A stretch of 41,432 nt of DNA from NCBI RefSeq assembly GCF_025354735.1, contig NZ_JANXMI010000092.1, forward strand, positions 1 through 41,432. Direction: 5' to 3'. The stretch comes from Rugamonas sp. (lineage in GTDB: Bacteria; Pseudomonadota; Gammaproteobacteria; Burkholderiales; Burkholderiaceae_D). Shown piece after piece: positions 33,183-41,432 of this stretch. The translations under genes were made by a program, and so were the position numbers. The number at the start of each line of letters is the position of its first letter. Within the stretch, counting starts at the first letter, position 1. The notes beneath the pieces are model-generated. The model was given only the letters and a program-made list of their open reading frames with translations. It made no database searches and was not told the DNA's origin.

Positions 33183-34271
33183 TTACAGCGCGCCGGCCAG
33201 GCGCTTGCCCCAGGCCGTCGCGCTCAGTTCCACGCCGACGTGGATCAGATACGCCAGTCCCACCACCAGCGGCAGCACGATGGCCACCGCCAGCGGGAAC
33301 GGCGCGCCGCGGTCCATGACGATCTTCAGCAGCGTGAAGCCGGTCAGGCTGTGCACCGCATACAGCGGATAGCTGATGTCGGCTAAGAAGTCGAGCACGC
33401 GCACGGGTCGGAAATGGCGGCGCGCCGCATAGCACAGCGCGAACGCGGCCAAGGCATAGGCGTAGTAAATGAAGATCACGGCAAAGCTGTCGTGCTGCGG
33501 CCCCAGCTTCCACGCCAGCGCGAACGCAGCCAGCAGCAGCAGGGCGCCGACGACCAGCCGCGCGGTCGACAGCGCGCCTCGCAAATGCTGGTAAAACAGC
33601 ACGCCGATCAGCATGAAGGCGATGTAATTGGCATCCATCGCCAGCGCCGACAGCGCCGTGTTCCACGGTTGAAGCGCCGGCGTGGCCGCGATCAGCGGCA
33701 GCAGCGCGTCGAAGCCGACGATGGCGGCGGCCGCCGCCAGCACGAAGCGCAGGCGGCCGCGCAGGAAGGCGCCGGCGCACAGCGCGGCCAGCAGATAGAA
33801 CTTGATTTCGATGGCCAGCGTCCAGTTGACCGTGTCGAGCGAGCCGTAGCCGAACAGATTATGCAGCAACAGCGCGTTGGCCAGCAGCATGCGGCGCGAC
33901 TGCTCGAACGGCAGGCCCCAGTAGTGCGCGCCGCCGTAGACGATCAGCATGCCGATGGCCAGGCAGCACAGATAGGTCGGATAAATGCGCAACAGGCGCG
34001 CCAGCAAAAAGCCCGGCGACGAAAACTGCTGCAGGCTGAAGGGAATCACGAAGCCGCTGATGAGGAAGAACACGGCGACCCCGAACGGGCCTTTGAAATA
34101 CGGGAAGTCGAGATACTGGACCCAGCCGGCCGCCACCAGGTGCAGGTCGGGCGAGTGGGTGACGCCGGCGACCACCGCCTGCATGCCGTAATAGACGCCG
34201 AAATAGTGGGTGATGACGATGAGCAAAGCGGCGATGCCGCGCAGCTGGTTGGCGAAAACGATTTTGCTCAT
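33183..34271 (-). CDS. Acyltransferase family 3 membrane protein (OafA/YrhL type)
   Basis: This 362-residue protein has about ten membrane helices. The family's catalytic-region His is in LIVITHYFGV near residue 21. The FFLISGFVIPFSL segment and RLLRIYPTYL are also typical of acyltransferase-3 proteins. These enzymes O-acetylate (or otherwise acylate) polysaccharides and other envelope molecules from the cytoplasmic acyl-CoA side. It lacks the extra C-terminal SGNH domain found in some members. It is transcribed alone, converging on the secretion operon. A role in decorating the polysaccharide made by the 10040-18273 operon is possible but unproven. Confidence 0.88.
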   Translation of the reverse strand: MSKIVFANQLRGIAALLIVITHYFGVYYGMQAVVAGVTHSPDLHLVAAGWVQYLDFPYFKGPFGVAVFFLISGFVIPFSLQQFSSPGFLLARLLRIYPTYLCCLAIGMLIVYGGAHYWGLPFEQSRRMLLANALLLHNLFGYGSLDTVNWTLAIEIKFYLLAALCAGAFLRGRLRFVLAAAAAIVGFDALLPLIAATPALQPWNTALSALAMDANYIAFMLIGVLFYQHLRGALSTARLVVGALLLLAAFALAWKLGPQHDSFAVIFIYYAYALAAFALCYAARRHFRPVRVLDFLADISYPLYAVHSLTGFTLLKIVMDRGAPFPLAVAIVLPLVVGLAYLIHVGVELSATAWGKRLAGAL

Positions 34272-34396
34272 GTGGTCCTGTTCGATCTTCGGTGACGTGG
34301 GCGGTGAGCCGGTCGATTCCGGTCTCAGTCTCGGCCCTAGTCTATCCCAGCGGCCACCCGTCTGTCACCCGGCGGCTGCGCCGCGCCGCCGACCTG

Positions 34397-35281
34397 TTAC
34401 CGGCCGTGGCAATGCGGGCACGACACCTCGTACACATACTCCGGCGCCAGCTGCTGGCGCGGCGTGACGACGGCGCGGCAGACGAAGCACTGCACGGTCT
34501 CGGTCGGCTGCAATTGCGGATTGAGCGCGGTGCGGTAGTCGAACACGAAGCAGTCGCCCGTGTAATGGTCGCCGCCCACTTCCTCGAAATATTTCAGGAT
34601 GCCGCCGTCGAGCTGGTAGACGCTGTCGTAGCCGATGTTCTGCATGTGGATCGCCGCCTTTTCGCAGCGGATGCCGCCGGTGCAGAAGGTGACCACGGTC
34701 TTGCCGGCCAGTTCCTCCTTGTGCGCCGCCGCCACCTCGGGGAATTCGGTGAACTTGTCGATGCGGTAGTCGAGCGTGTTGTTGAAGGTGCCGACGTCGA
34801 CCTCGAAGGCGTTACGGGTCTCCATCATGACGACCGGCTTGCCGTGGTCGTCGTGGCCCTGGTCGAGCCAGCGCTTGAGCGTCTTCGGCCCGACCGACGG
34901 CGCGCGGCCTTCCTCGGGCTTAATCAGCGGCATGCGCATGGTGATGATTTCTTTTTTGATCTTCACCAGCATGCGCTTGTGCGACTGCTCGGTCGACAGG
35001 CTTTCCTTCACCTCCAGGTCGGCGAAGCGGACGTCGCCGCGCACCCACCGCAAGAACTGGTCGATATGGCCGCGCGGGCCGGAGACGAACATATTGATGC
35101 CCTCGGGCGTCAGCAAAATGGTGCCCTTCAGGCCCAGTTCCGCGCAGATGGCCTGGTACTGCGGCCGCAACTCCTCGGTGTTGTCGAAGGTGATGAATTT
35201 ATAGGCGGCGATGTTGACGTGTACGGCGGCGGCGGCGATGGCGTCGGCGCTGGCCGAAGCGCTGGAGGTGTGAGCGAGCAT
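34397..35281 (-). CDS. trhO: tRNA uridine(34) hydroxylase TrhO (rhodanese domain)
   Basis: This 294-residue member of the YceA/TrhO family has an N-terminal acylphosphatase-like part ([17 protein letters not shown]), a central rhodanese domain with the catalytic Cys at about C200 in [12 protein letters not shown], and a Cys-rich C terminus (CFVCR, CPHC). The stretches [11 protein letters not shown] and [20 protein letters not shown] are highly characteristic. TrhO makes 5-hydroxyuridine at the wobble position of certain tRNAs using oxygen. The ATG at 35281 is used; a TATAAT box lies 33 bp upstream. It is a monocistronic housekeeping gene. Confidence 0.94.
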   Translation of the reverse strand: MLAHTSSASASADAIAAAAVHVNIAAYKFITFDNTEELRPQYQAICAELGLKGTILLTPEGINMFVSGPRGHIDQFLRWVRGDVRFADLEVKESLSTEQSHKRMLVKIKKEIITMRMPLIKPEEGRAPSVGPKTLKRWLDQGHDDHGKPVVMMETRNAFEVDVGTFNNTLDYRIDKFTEFPEVAAAHKEELAGKTVVTFCTGGIRCEKAAIHMQNIGYDSVYQLDGGILKYFEEVGGDHYTGDCFVFDYRTALNPQLQPTETVQCFVCRAVVTPRQQLAPEYVYEVSCPHCHGR

Positions 35282-35313
35282 GGTGCGTGGGATCTAAAAG
35301 CGGAACAGCCGAC

Positions 35314-35319
35314 ATTATA
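35314..35319 (-). promoter_or_regulatory. Candidate -10 box for trhO
   Basis: TATAAT on the minus strand lies 33 bp before the trhO ATG. No good -35 was found at normal spacing. Confidence 0.4.
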
Positions 35320-35515
35320 AGCGCTATCGCGTCCGCCGGCGCCGGCGCTGCCGTAAAAACAGGCAGATGGCTGCGCCAGAGCCGGCGCGGAGACCGCCGG
35401 GCAGGGGCAACCGCCCGCCGGGCTCTACTTCGGGCTTGAGGTGTCTCATCATGCGCGCTGCGCGGTTGGATCAAACTCGTCCTTCGAACCAAATCATCGG
35501 CGACGGGGTCTAAAA

Positions 35516-35845
35516 ATGCATGATGGAGAAGATAGGACTACCGCATTCAGTTCCCGGCAGTTACGGCACGCGTTCAAGCATGCTGCGGATTTTGGAATAG
35601 CTGGCAACGTCAATAGTGCTAAATTATTGGTATTCAGGGTGGTACTGGAGGCGCATATTAATGCGGGCTCCACTGAAATGCACATAGGGACTTATCGTCT
35701 AGCCGCCGTCACGCATTTTATTGATCGTGATACGCGGCTCAACGTCATGCGCGACGCGCACGGTGACTTCCTGTCGGGCTGGGCGTTGAGCGAAGCGCAA
35801 CTGGCGCATTTATTAGACACAGGTCGATTGGGAGGCGGCTCATGA
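35516..35845 (+). CDS. Orphan colicin D-like tRNase toxin domain
   Basis: This 109-residue protein matches the C-terminal ribonuclease domain of colicin D and related contact-dependent toxins: FKHAADFGIAGN, a TYR-PVTH-like TYRLAAVTHF, DTRLNVMRDAHGDFLSGWAL. In colicin D the active site uses Lys and His in the first motif and Ser and Trp two apart (S677, W679) in the last. Here K-H in FKHA and S-x-W in LSGW are kept, so the enzyme looks intact. Colicin D cuts the anticodon loop of arginine tRNAs. No receptor-binding, translocation or secretion domain is attached. The frame runs upstream without a stop to 35357, with a GTG at 35441, but that part resembles nothing known. The gene is lower in GC than its neighbours. 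The immunity gene follows with a 4-bp overlap. Confidence 0.85.
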   Translation: MHDGEDRTTAFSSRQLRHAFKHAADFGIAGNVNSAKLLVFRVVLEAHINAGSTEMHIGTYRLAAVTHFIDRDTRLNVMRDAHGDFLSGWALSEAQLAHLLDTGRLGGGS

Positions 35846-36174
35846 ATGACGTTCACGACACCTACGCGGCGTTGATAGGCCGTTTTCTGGCGCGAGAGCT
35901 GACGGCGGGCCGATTTCAGCGCACGTTCCTGCGGCAGTTTAAGCTTGAGGCGCGCATTGTGGATCCGCCATTGTTTCTGCTGCTCGATGAATTGTTTGGC
36001 GATGTCGATTCCTACACGAAGGATGCCGCGCTGCTGGCCGATGCACCGGATTTCTATCTGGACGAGGCCGGGCTGCGGCTCAAGGCCGAAGAAGTTTTGC
36101 GCCGCATGACGGCGCAGGCCCTGCGCGACCCGGCGCGGCCGCCGGCGCAAACCCATGCCTCCGTTCTGAAATGA
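35842..36174 (+). CDS. Colicin D-type immunity protein
   Basis: This 110-residue protein resembles the bacterial self-protective colicin-like immunity family. Its core LLLDELFGDVDSYTKD, followed by FYLDEAGLRLKAEEVLRRM, is typical: an all-helical protein whose acidic DELFxDVDSY face blocks the toxin's active site. It is translationally coupled to the toxin by an ATGA overlap, with GGGAGG upstream, which should ensure production in step. Its presence confirms the toxin call. It lies just upstream of dnaE, from which it is separated by a short gap with its own -10 box. Confidence 0.87.
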   Translation: MNDVHDTYAALIGRFLARELTAGRFQRTFLRQFKLEARIVDPPLFLLLDELFGDVDSYTKDAALLADAPDFYLDEAGLRLKAEEVLRRMTAQALRDPARPPAQTHASVLK

Positions 36175-36201
36175 GATGCTCGCCGGATCCGGGCGGCGCG
36201 G

Positions 36202-36207
36202 TAAAAT
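36202..36207 (+). promoter_or_regulatory. Candidate -10 box for dnaE
   Basis: TAAAAT (5 of 6) lies 33 bp before the dnaE ATG in otherwise GC-rich sequence. No clear -35. Confidence 0.4.
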
Positions 36208-36240
36208 AGCCGCTTGTTGAAACATCGTGGTGAGCAGCGC

Positions 36241-39200
36241 ATGAGCATGGTAGCAATCGAACAAGACAGCCCCGCCGCAGCGGCCGCCCCCGCCCACGTG
36301 GCGGCCGGCCCGGCCTTCGTCCACCTGCGGGTCCACTCCGAATATTCCATCGTCGACGGCCTGGTGCGCATCGACGACCTGATTTCGGCGGCGGCCAAGG
36401 ACCGGCAGGCCGCGCTGGCCATGGCCGACCTGTCCAATATGTTCGGCATGGTCAAGTTCTACAAGGCCGCGCGCGGCAAGGGCATCAAGCCGGTGATCGG
36501 CGTCGACGTCTGGATCACCAACGACGACAACCGCGACAAGCCGTCGCGCCTGATGCTGTTCGCGAAAAACCGCATGGGTTATCTGCAGCTGTGCGAGCTG
36601 CTGTCGACCGCCTCGCTCACCAACCAGTACAAGGGCCGCGCCGAAATCCGCACCGAGTGGCTGCAGGCGCTGACCAGCAACAGCTACGCGCTGCTGCCCG
36701 ACGACAGCCCGGCCAACGGCTTGATCGCCCTGTCCGGCGCGCACTTCGGCGACGTCGGCGTGGCCTTCGAAAACGGCAACGCGGCGCTGGCCGAGCGCAA
36801 CGCGCAAAAGTGGGCCGACATCTTCCCCGGCCACTTCTACATCGAAATCCAGCGCGGCGGCCAGGCCAACCAGGAAATGCAGGTGCGCCAGTCGGTCGCG
36901 CTGGCGTCCAAACTGGGCCTGCCGGTGGTGGCCACGCACCCGGTGCAGTTCATTTCGCCGGACGAATTCATCGCCCACGAAGCGCGCACCTGCATCGCCG
37001 AGGGCGAGATGCTGGCCAACGCCAAGCGCGTCAAGCGCTTCAACGCCAGCCAGCGCTTCATGACCCAGGCCGAGATGCGCACGCTGTTCGCCGACCTGCC
37101 GGCGGCGCTGCAAAACTCGGTCGAAATCGCCAAGCGCTGCAACCTCACGCTCACGCTGGGCAAGCCGCAGCTGCCGAACTTCCCGACCCCGCCCGGCATG
37201 ACCATCGACGATTTCCTGGTCGCCGAATCGAAGGCCGGCCTGGAAAGGCGTCTCATCGAGTTGTACGATAATCCCGAGCGCCGCGAGAAGGAAAGGCCGC
37301 GCTACGAGGCGCGCCTGAAGTTCGAGACCGACACCATCTGCAACATGAAATTCCCCGGCTACTTCCTGATCGTGGCGGAGTTCATCCAGTGGGCCAAGGA
37401 GAACGGCGTGCCGGTCGGACCGGGCCGGGGTTCGGGCGCGGGCTCGCTGGTGGCGTACGCGCTGAAGATCACCGACCTCGATCCGCTGAAGTACAACCTG
37501 CTGTTCGAACGTTTCCTCAATCCCGAACGCGTTTCGATGCCCGACTTCGACATCGACTTCTGCCAGGAAAAGCGCGACCTCGTGATCCAGCACGTCAAGG
37601 ACCTGTACGGCCGCGACGCGGTGTCGCAGATCGCCACCTTCGGCACCATGGCGGCCAAGGGCGCGATCCGCGACGTCGGCCGCGTGATGGACTTCGGCTA
37701 CAACTTCTGCGACGGCGTCTCGAAGCTGATCCCGTTCAAGCCGGGCAAGCCGGTGTCGATCGCCGAGGCGATCGAGGAAGAGCCGATGCTCAAGGAGCGC
37801 CAGCAAAACGAGGAGGAGGTGGCGCAGCTGCTCGACCTCGCGCAGCAGGTCGAGGGCATCACCCGCAACATCGGCATGCACGCCGGCGGGGTGCTGATCG
37901 CGCCGGGCAAGCTGACCGATTTCTGCCCGCTCTACACGCAGGGCGGCGACGGCGGCGTGGTCTCGCAATACGACAAGGACGACGTCGAAGCCGTCGGCCT
38001 CGTGAAGTTCGACTTTTTGGGTCTGACCACGCTGACCATTCTTGATAGGGCGGTCCGCTACATCAAGATGCTCGACCCGGTGCAGGCCGACTTCGACCTG
38101 GCGCGCCTGCCGCTGAACGACCGGCCGTCTTACGAGCTGCTGACGAAAGCGAAAACCGTGGCCGTGTTCCAGCTCGAGTCGCGCGGCATGCAGGGCATGC
38201 TGAAAGACGCGCGGCCCGACCGCTTCGAGGACATCATCGCGCTGGTGGCGCTGTATCGTCCGGGCCCGATGGACCTGATCCCCGACTTCTGCAAGCGCAA
38301 GCACGGCGAAAAATTCGACTATCCCGATCCGCGCACCGAATCGATCCTGTCCGAGACCTACGGCATCATGGTCTACCAGGAGCAGGTGATGCAGATGGCG
38401 CAGATCGTCGGCGGCTACTCGCTGGGCGGCGCCGACATGCTGCGCCGCGCGATGGGCAAGAAGAAGGCCGAGGAGATGGCCGAGCACCGCGAGATCTTCC
38501 GCGCCGGCGCCGCCAAGGATGGCTTGAGCGCGCAAAAGGCCGACGAGATTTTCGACTTGATGGAAAAGTTCGCCGGCTACGGTTTCAACAAATCGCACGC
38601 CGCCGCCTACGCGCTGCTGTCCTACCACACCGCGTATCTGAAGGCCCACCATCCGGCCGCGTTCATGGCGGCCAATATGTCGCTGGCGATGGACGACACC
38701 GACAAGGTCAAGATCCTGGTCGAAGACGCCATCGACATCTGCGGCCTGACCCTGCTGCCGCCCGATATCAACCAGTCCGACTACCGCTTCATGCCGGACG
38801 GTCCGGCGCCGTCGGTCACCGGTAAAAAAGTCACGCAGATCCGCTACGGCCTGGGAGCCGTCAAGGGTTCGGGCCAGAGCGCGATCGAGGCCATCATCGC
38901 CGCCCGCACCGCCGGCGGACCGTTCGTGAGCCTGTTCGATTTCTGCAAGCGGGTCGACAAGAAGCAGATCAACCGCCGCACCATCGAGTCGCTGATCCGC
39001 AGTGGCGCCTTCGACTGCCTGAAGATAGACCGCGCGATTTTGCTGGCGTCGGTCAGCTTCGCGATGGAGTGCGCCGACCAGGAAGCCAAGGCCGCCAACC
39101 AGGTCAGCCTGTTCGGCGGCGACGACAGCGACCTGGTGGCGCCGCCCGAATACGTCAAGTGCGCGCCGTTCACCGACAAGCAGAAACTGGCCGAGGAAAA

Positions 39201-39795
39201 AATCGCGCTCGGCTTTTATTTGTCGGGCCATATGTTCGATTCCTATGCGCCGGAAGCGCGCCGTTTCGCGCGCACCAAGCTGGCGGACCTGGAGCCGTCG
39301 CGCGAGCCGCGCATGCTGTGCGGCGTTATCACCGGCATCCGGCCGCAGATGACGCAGCGCGGCAAGATCCTCATCGTCACGCTCGACGACAACAGCGCCG
39401 TCGTCGAAGTGACGGTGTACAGCGAGGTGTTCGAAGAGAACAAGAAGATGTTCAAGGAAGACGAGTTCCTGGCCGTCGTCGGCAAGGTGTCGGAAGACCG
39501 TTTTTCGGGCGGGCTGCGGATCTCGGCCGAGAAGGTGATGGACATCGTCACCGCGCGCGTGCAGTACGGCCGCCAGCTCGGACTGGCGCTGCCGGCCACC
39601 TTGAGCAGCGCGAAGATCGCCGCCGTGCTGACGCCCTACCGCAGCGACAACGGCTTGATCATTTCGGCCCGCGTGGCGCCGCAGGGCGTGTCGTGCGTGT
39701 TGCAGTTCGGCGAACAGTGGCGCGTCGCGCCGTCCGACGAATTGCAGCTGGCCTTGCAGGGTCTGGGCGCGACCGAAGTGGCGATCGAATACTGA
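36241..39795 (+). CDS. dnaE: DNA polymerase III alpha subunit
   Basis: This replicative polymerase is 1184 residues long, normal for DnaE1. An N-terminal PHP domain begins HLRVHSEYSIVDG. The catalytic Asp residues are D435 and D437 in PDFDIDFCQEKRD and D591 in LVKFDFLGL. A helix-hairpin-helix region, the clamp-binding motif QVSLF at about 954 and a C-terminal OB domain follow. It extends DNA in the replisome with the beta clamp and epsilon. The ATG at 36241 is preferred over a non-ATG start at 36214; GTGAG lies about 8 bases upstream. It is the main housekeeping landmark of the window. Confidence 0.98.
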   Translation: MSMVAIEQDSPAAAAAPAHVAAGPAFVHLRVHSEYSIVDGLVRIDDLISAAAKDRQAALAMADLSNMFGMVKFYKAARGKGIKPVIGVDVWITNDDNRDKPSRLMLFAKNRMGYLQLCELLSTASLTNQYKGRAEIRTEWLQALTSNSYALLPDDSPANGLIALSGAHFGDVGVAFENGNAALAERNAQKWADIFPGHFYIEIQRGGQANQEMQVRQSVALASKLGLPVVATHPVQFISPDEFIAHEARTCIAEGEMLANAKRVKRFNASQRFMTQAEMRTLFADLPAALQNSVEIAKRCNLTLTLGKPQLPNFPTPPGMTIDDFLVAESKAGLERRLIELYDNPERREKERPRYEARLKFETDTICNMKFPGYFLIVAEFIQWAKENGVPVGPGRGSGAGSLVAYALKITDLDPLKYNLLFERFLNPERVSMPDFDIDFCQEKRDLVIQHVKDLYGRDAVSQIATFGTMAAKGAIRDVGRVMDFGYNFCDGVSKLIPFKPGKPVSIAEAIEEEPMLKERQQNEEEVAQLLDLAQQVEGITRNIGMHAGGVLIAPGKLTDFCPLYTQGGDGGVVSQYDKDDVEAVGLVKFDFLGLTTLTILDRAVRYIKMLDPVQADFDLARLPLNDRPSYELLTKAKTVAVFQLESRGMQGMLKDARPDRFEDIIALVALYRPGPMDLIPDFCKRKHGEKFDYPDPRTESILSETYGIMVYQEQVMQMAQIVGGYSLGGADMLRRAMGKKKAEEMAEHREIFRAGAAKDGLSAQKADEIFDLMEKFAGYGFNKSHAAAYALLSYHTAYLKAHHPAAFMAANMSLAMDDTDKVKILVEDAIDICGLTLLPPDINQSDYRFMPDGPAPSVTGKKVTQIRYGLGAVKGSGQSAIEAIIAARTAGGPFVSLFDFCKRVDKKQINRRTIESLIRSGAFDCLKIDRAILLASVSFAMECADQEAKAANQVSLFGGDDSDLVAPPEYVKCAPFTDKQKLAEEKIALGFYLSGHMFDSYAPEARRFARTKLADLEPSREPRMLCGVITGIRPQMTQRGKILIVTLDDNSAVVEVTVYSEVFEENKKMFKEDEFLAVVGKVSEDRFSGGLRISAEKVMDIVTARVQYGRQLGLALPATLSSAKIAAVLTPYRSDNGLIISARVAPQGVSCVLQFGEQWRVAPSDELQLALQGLGATEVAIEY

Positions 39796-39843
39796 GGCGA
39801 ATTGCGTTGGCGTGCCCCATTTCCATGTCGCCGGCTTGATGAC

Positions 39844-40929
39844 TTATCCGGCCAGCGCGCGCGTGGCGCGCATGCGGCGCCACAGTTTGATTTTGCGGTT
39901 GATGGTCTGGCTCCAGTGGAAAACCAGGCTGCCGTTGATGGCGGCGCGTATCTGTCTGGCGTGCGCGCGGTCGGACGCGGCGTCGTTCGTCAGCAGCGTG
40001 CCGTCTTCCATCGCGCGCAGCACGTCGCGGTAATCGTTGAACAGCCCTTCGAGCAAACGCGCCCTGATCGCGGCGCGCACGCGCCGGCCCACCGCGGCCG
40101 GCAGCTGGTAAGAATTCTTCACCACCGCCACATAAAAATAGCAGACCGCCACGTCGAAGTGCAGCCGCACCGACGCGCTCACCGCGTGGCGCTGGAACTG
40201 CTGTTTGACCGGCAGCAGCGCGGCGGCGAAGTCCATGCACCAGCGTTCCGAAATGGCGCGCGTGATGCTGACCGGGTGCTGGCGGTAATCGAGTAGCGGC
40301 AGCGGCAGGTAGACCAGGCTGGCGCACAGGTTCAGCAACTGCGGCACGACGGCCACGTCCTCGAACACGCGGCCCGGCGGGAACAGCGGCATGGCCAGCT
40401 GGCCGTAGATGGCACGCTTGATGATCTTGGCCCACACGTACATGTCGCGGTCGGCGAAGAACACCTTCAATATCGTGTCGCGGTCCGTAATCAGCGTATC
40501 GGCCTGGTAGCCGCAGCGCACGGTGCGGTTCTTGGCCGGCTGGTCCGGATGCCACATGCGGAAGTCGACGGCGATGGCGTCCGGCTGCCACTGCGCGATC
40601 GCGCCGTCGATAGCGGCCAGCGCGCCGGGCAGCAGCAGGTCGTCGCTGTCGATGAAGACCAGGTAGTCGCCGCGCGCGGCTTGCACGGCGGCGTTGCGGG
40701 CGCAGGAGATGCCTTGGTTGGATTGTTCGATCAGCGTGAAATTGTCGCCGCCGTGGTCCGCCCGCAGCTGCCGCAGCAGCGCGGCCGTGCCGTCGGTGGA
40801 GCCGTCGTCGATGACGATCAGTTCATGCTGCGCTTGCAGCTGGCCCAGGATGGCGGCGAGGCAGTCGCCGACGTAGTGGCGCACATTGTAGGCGGGGACG
40901 AGGATGCTGAGCGACGGCGTGCGGTTCAT
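39844..40929 (-). CDS. GT2-family glycosyltransferase
   Basis: This 361-residue GT-A fold enzyme starts LSILVPAYNVRHYVGDCL, with VIDDGSTDGT and the metal-binding DSDD in LVFIDSDDLLLPG. The N-terminal 220 residues are catalytic; the rest is a variable helical tail with no membrane segment. Such inverting enzymes add sugars to polysaccharide or LPS acceptors in the cytoplasm. It is alone, converging on dnaE with a 48-bp gap, and about 22 kb from the wzm-wzt operon. The substrate cannot be inferred. The gap downstream contains no clear terminator. Confidence 0.9.
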   Translation of the reverse strand: MNRTPSLSILVPAYNVRHYVGDCLAAILGQLQAQHELIVIDDGSTDGTAALLRQLRADHGGDNFTLIEQSNQGISCARNAAVQAARGDYLVFIDSDDLLLPGALAAIDGAIAQWQPDAIAVDFRMWHPDQPAKNRTVRCGYQADTLITDRDTILKVFFADRDMYVWAKIIKRAIYGQLAMPLFPPGRVFEDVAVVPQLLNLCASLVYLPLPLLDYRQHPVSITRAISERWCMDFAAALLPVKQQFQRHAVSASVRLHFDVAVCYFYVAVVKNSYQLPAAVGRRVRAAIRARLLEGLFNDYRDVLRAMEDGTLLTNDAASDRAHARQIRAAINGSLVFHWSQTINRKIKLWRRMRATRALAG

Positions 40930-40958
40930 CGGTGCGGGCGGTGGGGAAGATGGCGCGA

Positions 40959-40967
40959 TTGTAGCAG
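40959..40967 (-). promoter_or_regulatory. Candidate extended -10 promoter of the GT2 gene
   Basis: TGCTACAAT on the minus strand is an extended -10 (TGn plus a 5-of-6 hexamer), 29 bp before the GT2 ATG. No good -35 is evident. Confidence 0.4.
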
Positions 40968-41098
40968 TCGCGGAGGACGGCGGAGGGGAGCATCGCCGGC
41001 GCCTCCATCGGCACCAGCGCCGGCGCGTCCATCGTGGTCTGACCCCGGTTTCGTCGCCGCATCCGCCCCGGCTTGGCGGCCGGCGCCACCGGCGGCGT

Positions 41099-41329
41099 TT
41101 AAATATCCTTCAGCGCCGTGATCGCGTAGCCCTTGCTGCCAATTTGGTCGATGCCGTGCTCGATGTGATAGGCGGGCAGCGTGCCGGCCTGCTCGTCCAT
41201 TTCGACCCGCTGGGCTTCGGGCTGCCAGTCGGTGTTGGTGACTTCTTCGGGTATGGGCTTGCCTTCCGGGACGGCGAGGAAGAAAAAAGCTCCGTGGGCT
41301 TCGGCTCTGCGGTAAATATCGACGCGCAT
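41099..41329 (-). CDS. Small conserved protein, DUF6139-like
   Basis: This 76-residue protein starts MRVDIYRRAEAHGAFFF and contains PEGKPIPEEVTNTDW and IDQIGSKGYAIT. I recall this pattern from small uncharacterised proteins of Oxalobacteraceae and other Burkholderiales (DUF6139). It is soluble, with no Cys and no membrane segment. AAGGAGAG about 6 bases before the ATG is a very good ribosome-binding site, so the gene is real. Function unknown; the neighbours give no clue. Confidence 0.8.
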   Translation of the reverse strand: MRVDIYRRAEAHGAFFFLAVPEGKPIPEEVTNTDWQPEAQRVEMDEQAGTLPAYHIEHGIDQIGSKGYAITALKDI

Positions 41330-41403
41330 CTGTATCTCTCCTTGAAGTGGCGATCAGCACCGCTCCGGCAGGAGCGGCAACAGCCATAGACTACAGCAAA
41401 AGA

Positions 41404-41431
41404 GCCGGCGCGCCGCGCACGCCGCGCCGGC
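41404..41431. other. GC-rich inverted repeat at the window edge
   Basis: GCCGGCGCG and CGCGCCGGC form a 9-bp stem with a 10-base loop. No T tract is visible before the window ends, so its role as a terminator for an unseen gene is open. A smaller stem (CCGCTCC and GGAGCGG) lies at 41360-41377. Confidence 0.4.
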
Positions 41432-41432
41432 C

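Noticed and set aside
35460..35500. Stretch with TTCGAACC resembling a tRNA T-arm
   Set aside because: No matching acceptor stem, D-arm or anticodon arm can be built around it.
35692..39231. Open frame of 1179 codons antisense to dnaE and the toxin-immunity pair
   Set aside because: DnaE is fully conserved on the plus strand; the antisense frame has no recognisable feature and crosses several gene borders.
41032..41055. GGTCTGACCCCGG motif as a possible insertion-sequence or REP remnant
   Set aside because: Only one copy is visible and there is no transposase or paired inverted repeat nearby.

Overview
The window is high-GC proteobacterial chromosome. It fits the Oxalobacteraceae (Massilia, Duganella and Janthinobacterium group, Betaproteobacteria). 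The pointers are base composition, a DUF4214/RTX secreted protein of the kind common in that group, a betaproteobacterial DnaE and a small DUF6139-like protein. The assignment is an inference from protein resemblance; there is no rRNA or tRNA in the window.

Layout: (1) 1-3532, plus strand: a DprE1-like oxidase (cut by the window edge), a DprE2-like reductase and a GT-C type membrane protein. (2) 3587-9878, minus strand: an operon with a second GT-C protein, a DPM1/ArnC-like glycosyltransferase, a WecD-like acetyltransferase, a half-size EamA/SMR transporter, WecE and a HAD-UbiA fusion. Sections 1 and 2 converge. Together they look like a factory for two lipid-linked sugars: polyprenyl-phosphate pentose, probably D-arabinofuranose, and an N-acylated amino-deoxyhexose. 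Both would be used outside the inner membrane by the two GT-C proteins. (3) 10040-18273, minus strand: an ABC-transporter-dependent polysaccharide operon of Wzm, Wzt with a C-terminal carbohydrate-binding domain, an FkbM methyltransferase with a long coiled coil, a 1127-residue multi-domain glycosyltransferase and a GT4 glycosyltransferase.

(4) 18426-33028 is the most striking part. A minus-strand operon whose genes overlap by 4 bp encodes a CHASE2 adenylate cyclase, an outer-membrane barrel protein and a CRP-type regulator. Facing it are a FecR-domain protein, a large DUF4214/RTX surface protein and its complete type I secretion system (ABC, HlyD, TolC). Each of these three plus-strand units is preceded by a perfect TGTGA-N6-TCACA site. 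A -10-like hexamer lies downstream at close to class II CRP spacing in all three. The sequence therefore suggests a self-contained cAMP-CRP circuit that senses the envelope and controls a secreted surface layer.

(5) 33183-41432: an acyltransferase-3 gene, the tRNA hydroxylase gene trhO, a lower-GC orphan pair encoding a colicin D-like tRNase and its immunity protein, dnaE, a GT2 glycosyltransferase and a small DUF6139-like gene.

No rRNA, tRNA, CRISPR array, insertion sequence or replication origin was recognised.
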